Source of the DNA: an uncultured Candidatus Saccharibacteria bacterium
GTDB lineage: Bacteria > Patescibacteriota > Saccharimonadia > Saccharimonadales > Saccharimonadaceae
Assembly (NCBI GenBank): GCA_937889535.1
Contig: CALBZW010000015.1
Coordinates: 1-5,177, forward strand
Direction of reading: 5' to 3'
DNA: 5,177 nt
Program-made: the position numbers and the translations under genes
Part shown: in pieces, positions 5,139 to 5,177 of the stretch
How positions within the stretch are numbered: position 1 is the first letter of the stretch
Layout of the letters: every line of letters begins with the position of its first letter
Notes under the pieces: generated by a model
Told to the model about the DNA's origin: nothing
What the model saw: only the letters and a program-made list of their open reading frames with translations
Database searches by the model: none

Positions 5139-5167
5139 TGCGGTCTAATTCCAAGAATTAGACCGCA
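5139..5167 (-). terminator. Terminator hairpin of an upstream gene outside the window
   Basis: A perfect 13-bp stem (5139-5151 with 5155-5167) closes a 3-nt loop. On the minus strand the stem is followed by AGTTTTCATTTT, a T-rich tail, so it reads as a terminator for a minus-strand gene entering from the right. No T-run is present on the plus-strand side. Confidence 0.65.
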
Positions 5168-5177
5168 TACGTATGCG
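5164..5177. repeat. Perfect 14-bp palindrome at the right window edge
   Basis: CGCATACGTATGCG equals its reverse complement and ends exactly at the last base. It overlaps the last four bases of the terminator stem. Like the 1-20 palindrome it touches the window edge, which may reflect how the sequence was cut or assembled. Confidence 0.75.

Overview
The window holds four protein genes in a compact layout, with unusually clear expression signals between them. The organism is bacterial and uses the standard code. Its moderate GC, short intergenic gaps, mix of Shine-Dalgarno and apparently leaderless genes, and the look of its DnaK suggest Patescibacteria/CPR, possibly Saccharibacteria. That placement is a family-resemblance guess, not a search result.

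Layout. At the left edge (1-91) a strong promoter points left, out of the window, and would transcribe a run of small hairpins ending in a perfect 20-bp palindrome. A rightward gene (247-1527) encodes a 426-aa protein: an extremely acidic N-terminal tail, then a divergent class II nucleotidyltransferase head resembling CCA-adding enzymes and poly(A) polymerases. It converges on dnaK (1609-3510, minus strand), and the two share a bidirectional terminator. Upstream of dnaK lie a ~150-nt leader structure and a tandem pair of promoters, each with its own CIRCE (HrcA operator). Further upstream, also on the minus strand, are a six-helix membrane protein resembling DUF2238/YjdF (3783-4412) and a Nudix hydrolase (4476-5099). 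The right edge holds the terminator of an unseen gene and a 14-bp palindrome.

Expression logic. The nucleotidyltransferase-like gene and the membrane protein gene each have an extended -10 box exactly 6 nt before ATG, so transcripts should start at the A of ATG (leaderless). dnaK and the Nudix gene have Shine-Dalgarno sequences, and each also has RNA structure near the start. dnaK is predicted to be heat-shock controlled by HrcA at two operators, possibly with a further RNA layer in its long leader. The Nudix start codon sits in one arm of a perfect 11-bp inverted repeat whose loop holds the Shine-Dalgarno. The membrane protein gene ends inside the upstream CIRCE with no terminator before dnaK, so its transcription could feed dnaK.

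The most notable items are the duplicated promoter-CIRCE module, the dnaK leader structure, the acidic-tailed nucleotidyltransferase, the hairpin at the Nudix start, and the -10/N6/ATG leaderless pair. No mobile element, CRISPR array, tRNA or rRNA was recognised. No gap between genes exceeds 300 bases.
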